Of a stretch of 64,000 nucleotides of DNA, positions 1 through 9,481 are shown in pieces; positions within the stretch are counted from its first letter, which is position 1, and every line of letters begins with the position of its first letter. The position numbers and the translations under genes were made by a program. This DNA comes from Jatrophihabitans sp. (GTDB lineage: Bacteria > Actinomycetota > Actinomycetes > Mycobacteriales > Jatrophihabitantaceae), in assembly GCA_036389035.1 (NCBI GenBank), contig DASVQQ010000008.1, forward strand, positions 1 to 64,000. The letters run 5' to 3'. Under the pieces are notes generated by a model. That model ran no database searches. It worked only from the letters and a program-made list of their open reading frames with translations, and had not been told where the DNA came from.

Positions 1-1464
1 GCCGGGTCGCAGCTCCGCGCTCGGCTCCTTGGTGATCACCGCCTCCGGGATCGGCGGGGTCTCACCGTGGGCCGCGGCGTACTCGTTGCGCCAGGTGGAC
101 AGCCGCCACACCCAGGTCTTGTAGATGTCCTTGATCGGGGCGAAGCCACCCACCGCGTCGCCGTAGATCGTCGAGTAGCCGACCGACAGCTCGCTCTTGT
201 TGCCGGTGGCCAGCACCAGGTGCCCGTGCTGGTTGGACAGGCCCATCAGGGTGGTGCCGCGCACCCGGGCCTGCACGTTCTCCTCCGCGAGCCCGGTCAG
301 CTTCAGCGACTCCACGAACGCGGTGACCATCGGCGCGATCGGCACCGTCTGCAGCGGCGCGCCCAGGTTGGCGGCCAGCTCGGCGGCGTCGGCCAGTGAG
401 TGCTCGGAGGAGTAGTCACTGGGCAGCGCCACCCCGTGGACGTTTCCGCCCCCGATGGCGTCGGCGGCGATCGTGGCCACCACCGCTGAGTCGATGCCGC
501 CGCTCATCCCCAGCACCACCGAGGTGAAGCCGTTCTTGAGGATGTAGTCCCGGGTGCCGATCACCAGGGCGCCCCAGACCTCGGCCTCGTCCGGCAGCCG
601 GTCCGCGACCCCGAGCGGCTCGGCCAGCTCGCCGCTGACCGGGCGGGGCGGCTTGGGCGCGCGGTAGCGCCCGACCCTGAGCTCACCGGCCTGGCTCACG
701 GTGTTGCCGGCGCTGTCGGGCAGGTCCAGCTCCAGCAGGTACAGGTCCTCGACGAACTGCGGCGCCCGGGCCAGCAGCCTGCCGTCGGCGCCGACCGCGA
801 ACGAGTCGCCGTCGAAGACCAGCTCGTCCTGGGCGCCGCACTGGTTGACATAGACCACCGCCGAGCGGGCCTCGATCGCCCGGCGCCGCACCAGGTCGAG
901 CCGCACGTCGTCCTTGTTCCGCTCGTAGGGCGAGCCGTTGATGTTGATCAGCAGGCCGACCTCGGCGGCCGCGGCGGCGGCGAACGGGCCGCCGTCCTGC
1001 CAGACGTCCTCGCAGATCGTCAGGCCGATGTCGATGCCGCCGAAGCCGACCACGCTCAGCTCGGTGCCGGCCTTGAAGTAACGGGACTCGTCGAAGACGC
1101 CGTAATTGGGCAGGTGGTGCTTGAAGTAGCGGGCCACCACCTGGCCGTCCTGGAGAAAGGCGGCGGCGTTGCGAGGCCCGCCCTCGGAATCCAGGTAGCC
1201 CACCACCACCGCGAGGTCTCCGTGGCCGGCGTCGGCCAGTTCGGCGGCCAGCTCGTTCAACGCCGCGCACGAGGCCTGCCGGAACGACCGGCGAAGCACC
1301 AGGTCCTCCGGCGGGTAGCCGGTCAGCGTCATCTCCGGGAAGACCACCAGCTGGGCGCCTGCCCCCGCGGCCTGCCGGACCCGCTCGCGCACCATCGCCC
1401 GGTTGGTCTCCAGATCGCCGACGACCAGGTCGACTTGGGCCAGGGCTATCCGCAGGACACTCAC
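1..1464 (-). CDS. nadE: Glutamine-dependent NAD+ synthase (3' end beyond window)
   Basis: Catalyses the last step of NAD+ synthesis: ATP-dependent amidation of deamido-NAD+, with glutamine as ammonia donor. The protein starts at a GTG at 1464 (MSVLRIALAQVDLVVGDLE...), typical of the N-terminal nitrilase-type glutaminase domain. The reading frame stays open to base 1, where YKTWVWRLSTWRNEY and IPEAVITKEPSAELRP match the C-terminal synthetase domain. About 488 codons are present; actinobacterial two-domain NadE is usually somewhat longer, so only the C-terminal part is missing. The ATP-pyrophosphatase SGGIDS motif is readable in the reverse complement around 490-510. It is cytosolic. With nadA near the other end of the window, two NAD-synthesis genes are present, not adjacent. 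The identity is secure; the end is simply cut by the window. Confidence 0.95.
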   Translation of the reverse strand, partial: MSVLRIALAQVDLVVGDLETNRAMVRERVRQAAGAGAQLVVFPEMTLTGYPPEDLVLRRSFRQASCAALNELAAELADAGHGDLAVVVGYLDSEGGPRNAAAFLQDGQVVARYFKHHLPNYGVFDESRYFKAGTELSVVGFGGIDIGLTICEDVWQDGGPFAAAAAAEVGLLININGSPYERNKDDVRLDLVRRRAIEARSAVVYVNQCGAQDELVFDGDSFAVGADGRLLARAPQFVEDLYLLELDLPDSAGNTVSQAGELRVGRYRAPKPPRPVSGELAEPLGVADRLPDEAEVWGALVIGTRDYILKNGFTSVVLGMSGGIDSAVVATIAADAIGGGNVHGVALPSDYSSEHSLADAAELAANLGAPLQTVPIAPMVTAFVESLKLTGLAEENVQARVRGTTLMGLSNQHGHLVLATGNKSELSVGYSTIYGDAVGGFAPIKDIYKTWVWRLSTWRNEYAAAHGETPPIPEAVITKEPSAELRPG

Positions 1465-1656
1465 GCGCCTAGTCTGCCGCCTGGCGGCGCCGACGCGCTG
1501 GCAGGGAGTGTCGCCGGCGCGCTGGCAGGGAGTCCGGCGAGTTTGATCTGACACCGTTTCGTCACGAGCCGTGACCGTGGCAGCCCGGAAAGTACGTCAC
1601 AATGATCCGCGACGGCGCCGCGACGGCGGGCGGCCGTGAGGTGGGAAGGAACGGTT

Positions 1657-2913
1657 TTGGCGGGATACCGGGGTAAATCGGCGGCGGTGGTGTCGGGGGT
1701 GCTGGCCACCGTGCTGGTGCTGAGCGCCTGCTCGCAGAAGAAGGCCCCCGATGCGGCCGGACCGACCTCGAGCAACTCCAACGCGACCGCCTCAGCGGCC
1801 AGCAGCGCACCACAGGTGGCACCGGCGGTGCTGAGCTTCAACCCGGGCAAGGACGCGACCGGCGTCAACCCGATGACGCCCATCAAGGTCGGGGTGGCGG
1901 GCGGTTCGCTGTCCGCGGTCAAGCTGACCAACCTCGAAGGCAAGCAGGTCAAGGGCGCGCTGTCGGCCGACAAGCGGTCCTGGTCATCGGCCGAGGCGCT
2001 CGGCTACAACCGCCTGTACTCGCTGGAGGCCACGGCCACCAACGCCGCCGGTCAGCAGACCTCTACCACCAGCAACTTCAGCACGCTGAAGCCGGCCAAC
2101 ATGACGATGCCCTACATCCAGACCGCGGCCGGCGGTGGCATCGCGCCCGGAGTCACCTTCGGAGTGGGCCAGGTGGTGCGGATCCACTTCGACGAGCCGA
2201 TTCCGGACCGCAAGGCCGCCCAGGCCGCGATAGCGGTCAAGACCGAGCCGGCGCAGGTCGGCGGCTTCAGCTGGCTGGACAACTCCAACGTCTACTGGCG
2301 CACCAAGAACTACATGAAGCCCGGCACCAAGGTGAGCATCACCGCCAAGGCCTACGGCAAGAATTTCGGCAATTCGCTCTACGGCCAGGCTGACACCAGC
2401 GCCTGGTTCCGGGTCGGCGACAAGCACATCTCGATCGTCGACGACCGGACCAAGATGATCAAGGTCTACTCCAACGACCGGCTGATCCGCACGATGCCGA
2501 CGTCGATGGGGCGCGACGCCCGGATCAAGGGTGACAACGGGCCGATCGACCTGCGCACCAACTCCGGCCCGCACGTGGTGGTGGGCGGTGAGAAGAAGAT
2601 CAAGATGGACTCGGCCACCTTCGGGCTGAGCAAGGGTGACGAGGCGTACAAGAAGGTCGTGCCGGTCGGCGTGCGGATCAGCTACGACGGCGAGTACGTG
2701 CACTGGGCGGACTGGTCGATCGCGCAGCAGGGCAAGGTCAACGTCTCGCACGGCTGCCTCAACGTCTCACCCGCCAACGCCTACTGGTTCTATGACTTCT
2801 CGGTGCCCGGCGACATCGTTGACGTGCGCAACACCGGTCGTAACCTGGCGGTCTGGAACTCCGGTTTCTGGAACATCTCATGGGCGGGATGGGTCGCCAA
2901 CAGCGCAGCCTGA
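1657..2913 (+). CDS. L,D-transpeptidase lipoprotein (LdtMt2-like)
   Basis: Cell-wall enzyme predicted to form 3->3 cross-links in peptidoglycan. A short signal peptide ends in a lipobox (LSAC), so the mature protein should be lipid-anchored outside the membrane. Two Ig-like segments fill roughly residues 55-250, followed by a YkuD catalytic domain with the class B signature VSHGCLNVSPANAYWF; the Cys, near residue 367, is the nucleophile. Length and order match mycobacterial LdtMt2-type proteins. I chose the TTG at 1657 because GGAAGGA lies six bases upstream. A GTG at 1636 in the same frame adds seven residues and is the alternative. It is flanked by nadE (divergent) and glnA2, with no operon partner. 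Carbapenem-sensitive activity is known for the family, not shown here. Confidence 0.92.
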   Translation: MAGYRGKSAAVVSGVLATVLVLSACSQKKAPDAAGPTSSNSNATASAASSAPQVAPAVLSFNPGKDATGVNPMTPIKVGVAGGSLSAVKLTNLEGKQVKGALSADKRSWSSAEALGYNRLYSLEATATNAAGQQTSTTSNFSTLKPANMTMPYIQTAAGGGIAPGVTFGVGQVVRIHFDEPIPDRKAAQAAIAVKTEPAQVGGFSWLDNSNVYWRTKNYMKPGTKVSITAKAYGKNFGNSLYGQADTSAWFRVGDKHISIVDDRTKMIKVYSNDRLIRTMPTSMGRDARIKGDNGPIDLRTNSGPHVVVGGEKKIKMDSATFGLSKGDEAYKKVVPVGVRISYDGEYVHWADWSIAQQGKVNVSHGCLNVSPANAYWFYDFSVPGDIVDVRNTGRNLAVWNSGFWNISWAGWVANSAA

Positions 2914-2987
2914 TCGCTGGGCCCCGGCCCGCACTGCCTGACACCGGCGGCTGACCGCCCTCGCTGACACGCCGGACTCCGCCGGTT

Positions 2988-3010
2988 GTTACCTGCCTGA
3001 CACAGGTAAC
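2988..3010 (+). promoter_or_regulatory. Candidate GlnR box / inverted repeat before glnA2
   Basis: GTTACCTG and CAGGTAAC form a perfect 8-bp inverted repeat with a 7-bp spacer. The left part also reads GTTAC-n6-GACAC, close to the actinobacterial GlnR consensus gTnAC-n6-GaAAC. It ends 17 bases before the glnA2 start codon. If transcription starts at or near the GTG, it would overlap the -35 region, so it could act as an activator or a repressor site. It is weaker than the site before glnA1. Confidence 0.5.
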
Positions 3011-3027
3011 CGGCAGACTCACCAACT

Positions 3028-4386
3028 GTGGATCGCCAGCAGGAATTCGTCCTACGCACCCTGGAAGAGCGACAGATCCGGTTCGTCCGGCTGTGGTTCA
3101 CCGACGTGCTGGGCTACCTCAAGTCCGTAGCCATCGCGCCGGCCGAGCTCGAAGGCGCCTTCGCCGAGGGGATCGGCTTCGACGGCTCGGCGATCGAGGG
3201 CTTCGCCCGGGCCAGCGAGTCCGACATGCTCGCCCGTCCCGACCCGGCGACCTTCCAGATCCTGCAGGACGACGACGGCAAGCCCAGCGACACCGCGCGG
3301 ATGTTCTGCGACATCACGATGCCCGACGGCTCGCCGTCCTGGGCCGACCCCCGCTACGTGCTGCGCCGGACGCTGTCCAAGGCGGCCGAGCGGGGCCTGA
3401 CCTTCTACACCCACCCCGAGATCGAGTTCTTCCTGCTCAAGAACCGTCCCACCGACGGCAGCGAACCGGCGCCGATCGACGACGGCGGCTACTTCGACAT
3501 GACCAGCCACGACACCGCCCATGACTTCAGGCGCAGCGCCATCACCGCGCTCGAGGCGGTCGGCATCTCGGTCGAGTTCAGTCACCACGAGGTGGCGCCG
3601 GGCCAGCAGGAGATCGACCTGCGCTACGCCGACGCGCTGTCCACCGCCGACAACATCATGAGCTTCCGGCACATCATCAAAGAGGTCGCCCGGACCCGCG
3701 GGGTGCACGCCACCTTCATGCCCAAGCCGTTCCGGCACCAGCCGGGCAGCGGCATGCACACCCACCTGTCGCTGTTCGAGGGCGACCGCAACGCCTTTCA
3801 CGACCCGGCGGACAGCCTCTACCTCTCGGCCACCGCGCGCTCGTTCATCGCCGGCCTGCTGAAGCACGCCCGTGAGATCACCGCGGTCACCAACCAGTGG
3901 GTGAACTCCTACAAGCGGCTGTTCGGCTGGTCGGCCCCGGGCCAGCTGGTCGAGGCCCCGACCTACGTGTGCTGGGGTCACGCCAACCGCTCCGCCCTGG
4001 TCCGGGTGCCCATGTACAAGCCCGGTAAGGCCAACTCCACCCGGGTCGAGGTCCGGTCGCCGGACTCGGCGTGCAACCCGTACCTGGCCTTCGCGGTGCT
4101 GCTGGCGGCCGGTCTGAAGGGCATCGAGGAGAACTACGAGCTGCCGCCGGGCGCCGAGGACGACGTCTGGTCGCTGTCGGACACCGAACGCCGGGCGCTG
4201 GGCTATGACGACCTGCCGCACAACCTGGCCGACGCGCTGCGGTCGATGGAGGACTCCGAACTGGTCGCCGAGACGCTGGGCGAGCACGTCTTCGAATTCT
4301 TCCTGCGCAACAAGCGCTCGGAATGGGTGGACTACCGCGCCGAGGTGACCCCGTTCGAGCTGCGCAGGTACCTGCCCTCGCTGTAG
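3028..4386 (+). CDS. glnA2: Type I glutamine synthetase, GlnA2 group
   Basis: Glutamine synthetase-fold enzyme that ligates ammonia (or, in some paralogues, an amine) to glutamate using ATP. The N-terminus (MDRQQEFVLRTLEERQIRF) and the DGSAIEGF, EIEFFL, GSGMHTHLS and NRSALVRVP motifs are those of GlnA2 as in M. tuberculosis Rv2222c. At 452 residues the length is normal. The NYELPP segment occupies the place of the adenylylation loop; whether its tyrosine is modified by GlnE is not known from sequence. The GTG start follows a GlnR-like box. It is the second synthetase in this window beside glnA1, and glnE lies 2 kb downstream on the same strand, separated by two inserted genes. Some actinobacterial GlnA paralogues act on polyamines, so in-vivo substrate is the main doubt. 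Confidence 0.95.
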   Translation: MDRQQEFVLRTLEERQIRFVRLWFTDVLGYLKSVAIAPAELEGAFAEGIGFDGSAIEGFARASESDMLARPDPATFQILQDDDGKPSDTARMFCDITMPDGSPSWADPRYVLRRTLSKAAERGLTFYTHPEIEFFLLKNRPTDGSEPAPIDDGGYFDMTSHDTAHDFRRSAITALEAVGISVEFSHHEVAPGQQEIDLRYADALSTADNIMSFRHIIKEVARTRGVHATFMPKPFRHQPGSGMHTHLSLFEGDRNAFHDPADSLYLSATARSFIAGLLKHAREITAVTNQWVNSYKRLFGWSAPGQLVEAPTYVCWGHANRSALVRVPMYKPGKANSTRVEVRSPDSACNPYLAFAVLLAAGLKGIEENYELPPGAEDDVWSLSDTERRALGYDDLPHNLADALRSMEDSELVAETLGEHVFEFFLRNKRSEWVDYRAEVTPFELRRYLPSL

Positions 4387-4518
4387 TCACTCCCGTGCGG
4401 GATGTGTCATCCGGCGTCGGTGGGGCGCAGCCGCTAGCGGACACAGCCTGCTGGCAGAGATACTCGCCCCGATCCTGCCCCTGACTCATGGGGGCCAGCA
4501 CCTGAGAGACGCAGGGAG

Positions 4519-5451
4519 ATGTCGGTGGCCACCGTCCTGAGGTGCAGTGTCGTCATTCCCACCTACAACCGGGCTGAGTTGCTGCGGCACACGCTGGAGT
4601 CGCTGGCCCGGCAGGATCTGCCGAAGGCCGCTTTCGAGGTGTTGGTGGTCGATGACGGCTCCAGCGATGGGACGGCCGAGGTGGTGGCCGGCTTTCACGA
4701 TCGGCTTGATGTGCGGTACTTCTTCCAGCCTGATGAGGGCTGGCGGGTGGCGCAGGCGCGCAACGTCGGGATCGCCCATGCCACCGGCGAGGTGTGCGTG
4801 TTCGTGGACTCGGGCGTGGTGCTGCACTCAGGTTGCGTGCGAGCGCATGTCGAGAGCCATGAGCAGGCCGGCGGGCCGGTCGCGGTCTGCGGTTACGTCT
4901 ACGGCTTCGACAACAACGACTTCGACGCCGAGGAGATGATCCGGACGCTCGACTTCGACGATCCGGACGCCACCATCGAGGTGCTGCGCGAGACCGGGCG
5001 GTGGGCCGACCTTCGTGAGCCCTTCTACGCCAGGCATGCCTACGACCTGGGCCGATTGCCCGCGCCCTGGGTGCTGTACTGGACCTGCAATGTGTCGGCG
5101 CCGACGGATCGGCTGCGGTCGGTCGGGGGGTTCGACGAGCAGTTCCGCAGCTGGGGCGGCGAGGACATCGACCTGGGGTACCGGCTGCACCTCGATGGCG
5201 TCCGGTTCGTTCTCAACCGAGCGGCGAGCTCGATCCACTACCCGCACGCCAAGAGCTCGCAACACAACTTCGCCGAGGCCCGCGTCAACTATCGCTACAT
5301 GGCGCAGAAGTACGACACGCCGATCACCCGGCTGGCGGCGCGACTCGGCGGCGCCCTGAACGCGTTCACCCTCAACGACGCCATCACGATCCGCAATCTG
5401 CCCAGCTGCGCTGAGTACCTGCGCCAGCGGGCGGCGCGCCCGGTTCAGTAA
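4519..5451 (+). CDS. Family 2 glycosyltransferase
   Basis: Predicted inverting sugar transferase using a nucleotide-sugar donor; the acceptor is unknown. The GT-A fold is clear: SVVIPTYNRAELL at the N-terminus, LVVDDGSSDGT for nucleotide binding, a DSG in place of the usual DxD near residue 99, and the C-terminal GGFDEQFRSWGGEDIDLGYR block typical of the galactosyltransferase-like C-terminal region. No membrane segment is seen, so it is probably cytosolic or peripheral. A GTG at 4525 has better spacing from the AGGGAG ribosome site than the ATG at 4519. It stands 10 bp before the amidotransferase gene, so the two are likely co-transcribed. Neither belongs to the usual glnA2-glnE neighbourhood. 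No other surface polysaccharide gene is nearby to hint at its product. Confidence 0.88.
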   Translation: MSVATVLRCSVVIPTYNRAELLRHTLESLARQDLPKAAFEVLVVDDGSSDGTAEVVAGFHDRLDVRYFFQPDEGWRVAQARNVGIAHATGEVCVFVDSGVVLHSGCVRAHVESHEQAGGPVAVCGYVYGFDNNDFDAEEMIRTLDFDDPDATIEVLRETGRWADLREPFYARHAYDLGRLPAPWVLYWTCNVSAPTDRLRSVGGFDEQFRSWGGEDIDLGYRLHLDGVRFVLNRAASSIHYPHAKSSQHNFAEARVNYRYMAQKYDTPITRLAARLGGALNAFTLNDAITIRNLPSCAEYLRQRAARPVQ

Positions 5452-5460
5452 CCTGCAGGC

Positions 5461-6336
5461 ATGGCCGCCCGTCCGCAGCTCCCGGTGCTCGTTGTCGAGA
5501 ACGACCTGATCGCGCCGATCGGCATGCTCGACGGCTGGCTGCGGGCGGCCGGCGCGGAGCTGGTGATGTGCTCGCCGGCCACCGGCCAGCCGCTGCCCGC
5601 CGACCTGGGCGGTTACTCGGCCCTGGTGGTGCTCGGTGGCGGAATGGGCGCCTACGACGACGAGCGGGCGGCGTGGCTGCCGCAGCTGCGGCAGTTACTC
5701 GCCGAGGCTGTCCGGACCGAGCTGCCCACCCTCGGCGTCTGCCTGGGCGCTCAGCTGCTGGCGGCGGCCACCGGTGGCCGGGTGCGACCCGCCGACACCC
5801 CCGAGTACGGCTCGCAGCTGGTCGCCAAGCGGCAGGCCGCCGCCGCTGACCCGCTGTTGCGTGAGGTGCCGATCACGCCGGACGTCCTGCAGTGGCACGT
5901 CGATGAGATCAGCGAGCTGCCACCGGGAGCGGTGCTGCTGGCGTCCTCACCGGTGTGCGAGGTGCAGGCCTTCCGGATCGGCCGGTTGGCCTGGGGCCTG
6001 CAGTTCCACATCGAGACCACCCCCGAGATCGTGGCGCTGTGGGCCGAGCATGACGCGGAGCTGCTGCAGGATTACGACCTGCCCGCCATCCTCGAGCGCA
6101 GCGCCCGGGCGCATCCGGACATCGTCGAGGTGTGGCAGCCAGTGGTCGCCGCCTTCGTCGGGCTGGCTGCTGACCCGGCGGCTGCGGGACCGCCGGCCGG
6201 CGCGGGGCCGCGGCTGCTGCCGATGGCCGGCGCCGGATCGGTGACCACGACCGCTGGGCCGATCACCGACGCTGCCGCGATCCGGGCGGCCCTGGCGGCC
6301 GAGCTGCAGGCCTCGCGTGAGCCACCCGGACACTGA
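5461..6336 (+). CDS. Class I glutamine amidotransferase-like protein
   Basis: Contains a type 1 glutaminase domain: nucleophile elbow GVCLGAQLL (Cys94) and the QFHIETTPE motif (His183, Glu185) complete the triad. It should hydrolyse glutamine, or act as a related peptidase, in the cytosol. The family includes GuaA-like stand-alone amidotransferases of unknown acceptor and gamma-glutamyl hydrolases; the sequence does not separate these. It is 291 residues, with an extra C-terminal tail of about 90 residues rich in Ala/Gly. It lies 10 bp after the glycosyltransferase, and its end overlaps the glnE start by 20 bp, suggesting translational coupling with a nitrogen-regulation gene. A glutamine-linked role fits the setting but is inference. 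Confidence 0.85.
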   Translation: MAARPQLPVLVVENDLIAPIGMLDGWLRAAGAELVMCSPATGQPLPADLGGYSALVVLGGGMGAYDDERAAWLPQLRQLLAEAVRTELPTLGVCLGAQLLAAATGGRVRPADTPEYGSQLVAKRQAAAADPLLREVPITPDVLQWHVDEISELPPGAVLLASSPVCEVQAFRIGRLAWGLQFHIETTPEIVALWAEHDAELLQDYDLPAILERSARAHPDIVEVWQPVVAAFVGLAADPAAAGPPAGAGPRLLPMAGAGSVTTTAGPITDAAAIRAALAAELQASREPPGH

Positions 6337-9300
6337 GCAAACTCGGGGGCCCGACACCCCGGCAGCCCCGGCAGACAGCACCCCGGCAGCCGGCACCTCG
6401 GCAGTCGGCACCCCGGCAGCCGGCATGGTGGCCACGCCGCAGACCCGCCGGCTGACCGCGCGGCTGGCCCGGGCCGGGTTCGCCGATCCGGTGCGGGCCG
6501 GCGGATTGCTCACCTCGCCGGCGCTGCGGTTGTGGGATTCCGAGCGCAACGAGGCCAGTGATCCGGCCGCGGCGGCGGTGCTCTCGGCACTGGGCCGGGC
6601 GGCAGCACCTGACCAGGCGCTGGCGATGCTGGCCGAGCTGGCCGTCAAAGAGCCCGGCCCCGAGATCGTGGCCGAGCTGCGGAATTCGGTGGAGTTCAGG
6701 ACCAGGCTGCTGGGGGTGCTGGGCGTCTCGCAGGCGCTGGCCGAACACCTGTGCGCCCATCCCGGCGACGCGCTGCTCCTGCGGGGCGCCGCCGGTGAGC
6801 TGCCAGGAGTCGACTCGGCCGCCGAACGGCTCGCCGACGCTGTCGGCGCCTCGGCGGCAGATCCGGTGACCGGTACCGCCGGCACGCCGGCCACGGTGAC
6901 CGGGCCGGCCGCGGTGCGGGCGTTGCGAGCCGCCTACCGGCGCGAGCTGCTGCTGGTGGCCGCCCGCGACCTTGCCAGCGAGCTGAGCCTGCAGGAGGTC
7001 ACCGAGGCGCTGGCCGACCTGGCCGGCTTCGTCCTGAGCGCCGGGCTGGCCGTCGCGCGAGCGGGCCTACCCCCCGACGCGGCCGGCTGCCGGTTGGCCG
7101 TCATCGGGATGGGCAAGGCCGGCGGGCGCGAGTTGAACTACATCTCCGACGTCGACGTGGTCTTCGTGTTCGAGCCGGCCGCGACCGGGACGGCCAAGGA
7201 CGCCGACCAGGAGAGCGCGGCGCTGGCCACCGCGACCAGGCTGGCCGCCGACACCATGCGGATCTGCGGGCAGGCGGCGTGGGAGGTCGACGCCGCATTG
7301 CGCCCGGAGGGCAAGTCCGGCGCGCTGGTCCGGACGCTGGCCAGTCACGAGGCCTACTACAAGCGGTGGGCCTCGACCTGGGAGTTCCAGGCGCTGCTCA
7401 AGGCCCGTCCGATCGCCGGCGACCTGGAGCTGGGCGAGCGCTACGTCCAGGCGCTGTCACCGCTGGTCTGGACGGCCTCGCAACGCCCGGACTTCGTCCC
7501 CGATGTGCAGGCGATGCGCCGGCGGGTGGTCGAGCACCTGCCCGCCGACCTGGCCGAACGCGAGATCAAGCTCGGTCGCGGTGGCCTGCGTGACGTCGAG
7601 TTCGCCGTGCAGCTGTTGCAGCTGGTGCATGGCCGGGCCGATCCCTCGCTGCAGGTCCGGGCGACCCTGCCAGCATTGGCGGCGCTGCGCGACGGCGGCT
7701 TCGTCGGCCGCGACGACGCGGTCAGCCTGGCCGACGCCTACCAGTTCCTGCGGGCGACCGAGCACCGGTTGCAGCTGGTCAAGCTGCGCCGGACCCACCT
7801 GGTGCCCGACGACCCCGCGGCCATGCTGCGGCTGGCGCGCTCGCTGGGCTTTCGGCCGGACAGCCGCGGCGACGCGGTGGCGGTGTGGCGCGCGGAATGG
7901 GCGCTGCACGCCCGGGAGGTCAGGCGGCTGCACGAGAAGCTGTTCTACCGCCCGCTGCTGGAGGCGGTCGCCAGGGTTCCCGCCGAGGCGTTGCGGCTGA
8001 CCGCGGGCGAGGCCCGGCGACGGCTGGAGGCGCTGGGCTACACCGATCCGCAGGGCGCGCTGCGCCACATCGAGGCGCTGACCGCGGGGCTGTCCCGGCG
8101 GGCGGCGCTGCAACGGGCGCTGCTGCCGGTGATCCTGTCCGAGCTGGCCGACGCACCTGACCCGGACGCCGGGCTGCTGGCCTACCGGCAGGTCTCCGAC
8201 GCTCTCGGCAGCACCTCCTGGTTCCTGCGGCTGCTGCGCGACGAGGGCGCGGTGGCGTCCCGGCTGGCCACCTTGCTGGGCACGTCCCGCTACGTGGCCA
8301 ACCTGCTGGTGCGCTCGCCGGAGGCGCTGCAGATGCTGTCCGCCGATGACCAGCTGCGGCCCCGCCGGCAGGCCGAGCTCGAGGTGCTGATGGGCTCGGC
8401 AGCCGGCCGCCAGGACGATCTGGCGCAGGCCGCGCACGCGATCCGCTCGCTGCGCCGGGTGGAGCTGTTGCGGATCGCCTTCGCCGACCTGCTCGGCCAG
8501 CTCGGCGACATCGAGGTGGCCGAGGCGCTCAGCGAGCTGGCCGACGCCACCCTGGCCGCGGCGCTCAGCGCCGTCCAGCGGATCGTGGCAGCCGAGCAGG
8601 CGGTGCCCGAGCTGGGCGTGCGGTTCGCGGTGGTAGCGATGGGCCGGCTGGGTGGCCGGGAGCTGGGCTACGGCTCGGACGCCGACGTCCTGTTCGTCTT
8701 CTCCGACTGCGGCGCCGGCGCCGAGGCAGGCCGCCGGGCGCATCTGGTCGCCGAGCGGCTGCGGGCGATGCTGGCTGCCCCGTCCACCGATCCGCCGCTG
8801 CGCCTGGACGCCGACCTGCGGCCGGAGGGCCGCAACGGCGTCCTGGTCCGGTCGCTGGACTCCTACGCCGAGTACTACCAGCGGTGGGCCTCGGTATGGG
8901 AGGCGCAGGCGTTGCTGCGAGCCCGGTTCTGCGCCGGCGACCCCGAGCTGGGGGAGCGGTTCATCGCGCTGATCGAACCCCTCCGCTACCCCGCCGGCGG
9001 CCTGGCCGGACCCGCGGTGGTGGAGATCCGCCGGATCAAGGGCCGGGTGGACGCCGAGCGGCTGCCCCGCGGCGCTGATCCGCACACCCACACCAAGCTG
9101 GGTCGCGGCGGGCTGGCCGACGTCGAGTGGACGGTTCAGCTGCTGCAACTGCGCTTTGCCGACCAGGTTCCCGGGCTGCGCACCACCGGAACGCTGGCTG
9201 CCATGCAGGCCGCGGTGGAGGCCGGCAAGCTGGCGGCCGACGACGCGGCGGCACTGGTGGCGGCCTGGCGGCTGGCCGGCCGGATCCGTAACGCGATCAT

Positions 9301-9481
9301 GCTGGTGCGCGACAAGGCCGAGGATCAGCTGCCCAAGCCCGGCCGGGTGCTGGAGGCGGTGGGGCGGGTGCTGGGCTATCAGCCCGGATTCGAGGCCGGC
9401 CAGCTGATCGATGACTACCGCAAGGTCGCGCGACGGGCCCGCCGGGTCGTCGAGTCGGTGTTCTACGACCCGGCCGGCTGA
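6317..9481 (+). CDS. glnE: Bifunctional glutamine synthetase adenylyltransferase/deadenylase
   Basis: Adds and removes AMP on a conserved tyrosine of glutamine synthetase, tuning ammonia assimilation. Two nucleotidyltransferase domains are visible, with GMGKAGGRELNYISDVDVVF near residue 260 and AMGRLGGRELGYGSDADVLF near residue 775. Each is followed by a GlnD-PII-uridylyltransferase-like helical segment containing KLGRGGLRDVEF or KLGRGGLADVEW. The length of 1054 residues is normal for actinobacterial GlnE. The GTG at 6317 gives an N-terminus of about 36 residues of A/P/G/T repeats (DNA repeats around 6355-6425). An ATG at 6425 (MVATPQTRRLTARL) would begin exactly at the conserved part and is a real alternative. 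It overlaps the amidotransferase gene by 20 bp and is convergent with the PAP2 gene (19-bp overlap). Confidence 0.95.
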   Translation: MSHPDTEQTRGPDTPAAPADSTPAAGTSAVGTPAAGMVATPQTRRLTARLARAGFADPVRAGGLLTSPALRLWDSERNEASDPAAAAVLSALGRAAAPDQALAMLAELAVKEPGPEIVAELRNSVEFRTRLLGVLGVSQALAEHLCAHPGDALLLRGAAGELPGVDSAAERLADAVGASAADPVTGTAGTPATVTGPAAVRALRAAYRRELLLVAARDLASELSLQEVTEALADLAGFVLSAGLAVARAGLPPDAAGCRLAVIGMGKAGGRELNYISDVDVVFVFEPAATGTAKDADQESAALATATRLAADTMRICGQAAWEVDAALRPEGKSGALVRTLASHEAYYKRWASTWEFQALLKARPIAGDLELGERYVQALSPLVWTASQRPDFVPDVQAMRRRVVEHLPADLAEREIKLGRGGLRDVEFAVQLLQLVHGRADPSLQVRATLPALAALRDGGFVGRDDAVSLADAYQFLRATEHRLQLVKLRRTHLVPDDPAAMLRLARSLGFRPDSRGDAVAVWRAEWALHAREVRRLHEKLFYRPLLEAVARVPAEALRLTAGEARRRLEALGYTDPQGALRHIEALTAGLSRRAALQRALLPVILSELADAPDPDAGLLAYRQVSDALGSTSWFLRLLRDEGAVASRLATLLGTSRYVANLLVRSPEALQMLSADDQLRPRRQAELEVLMGSAAGRQDDLAQAAHAIRSLRRVELLRIAFADLLGQLGDIEVAEALSELADATLAAALSAVQRIVAAEQAVPELGVRFAVVAMGRLGGRELGYGSDADVLFVFSDCGAGAEAGRRAHLVAERLRAMLAAPSTDPPLRLDADLRPEGRNGVLVRSLDSYAEYYQRWASVWEAQALLRARFCAGDPELGERFIALIEPLRYPAGGLAGPAVVEIRRIKGRVDAERLPRGADPHTHTKLGRGGLADVEWTVQLLQLRFADQVPGLRTTGTLAAMQAAVEAGKLAADDAAALVAAWRLAGRIRNAIMLVRDKAEDQLPKPGRVLEAVGRVLGYQPGFEAGQLIDDYRKVARRARRVVESVFYDPAG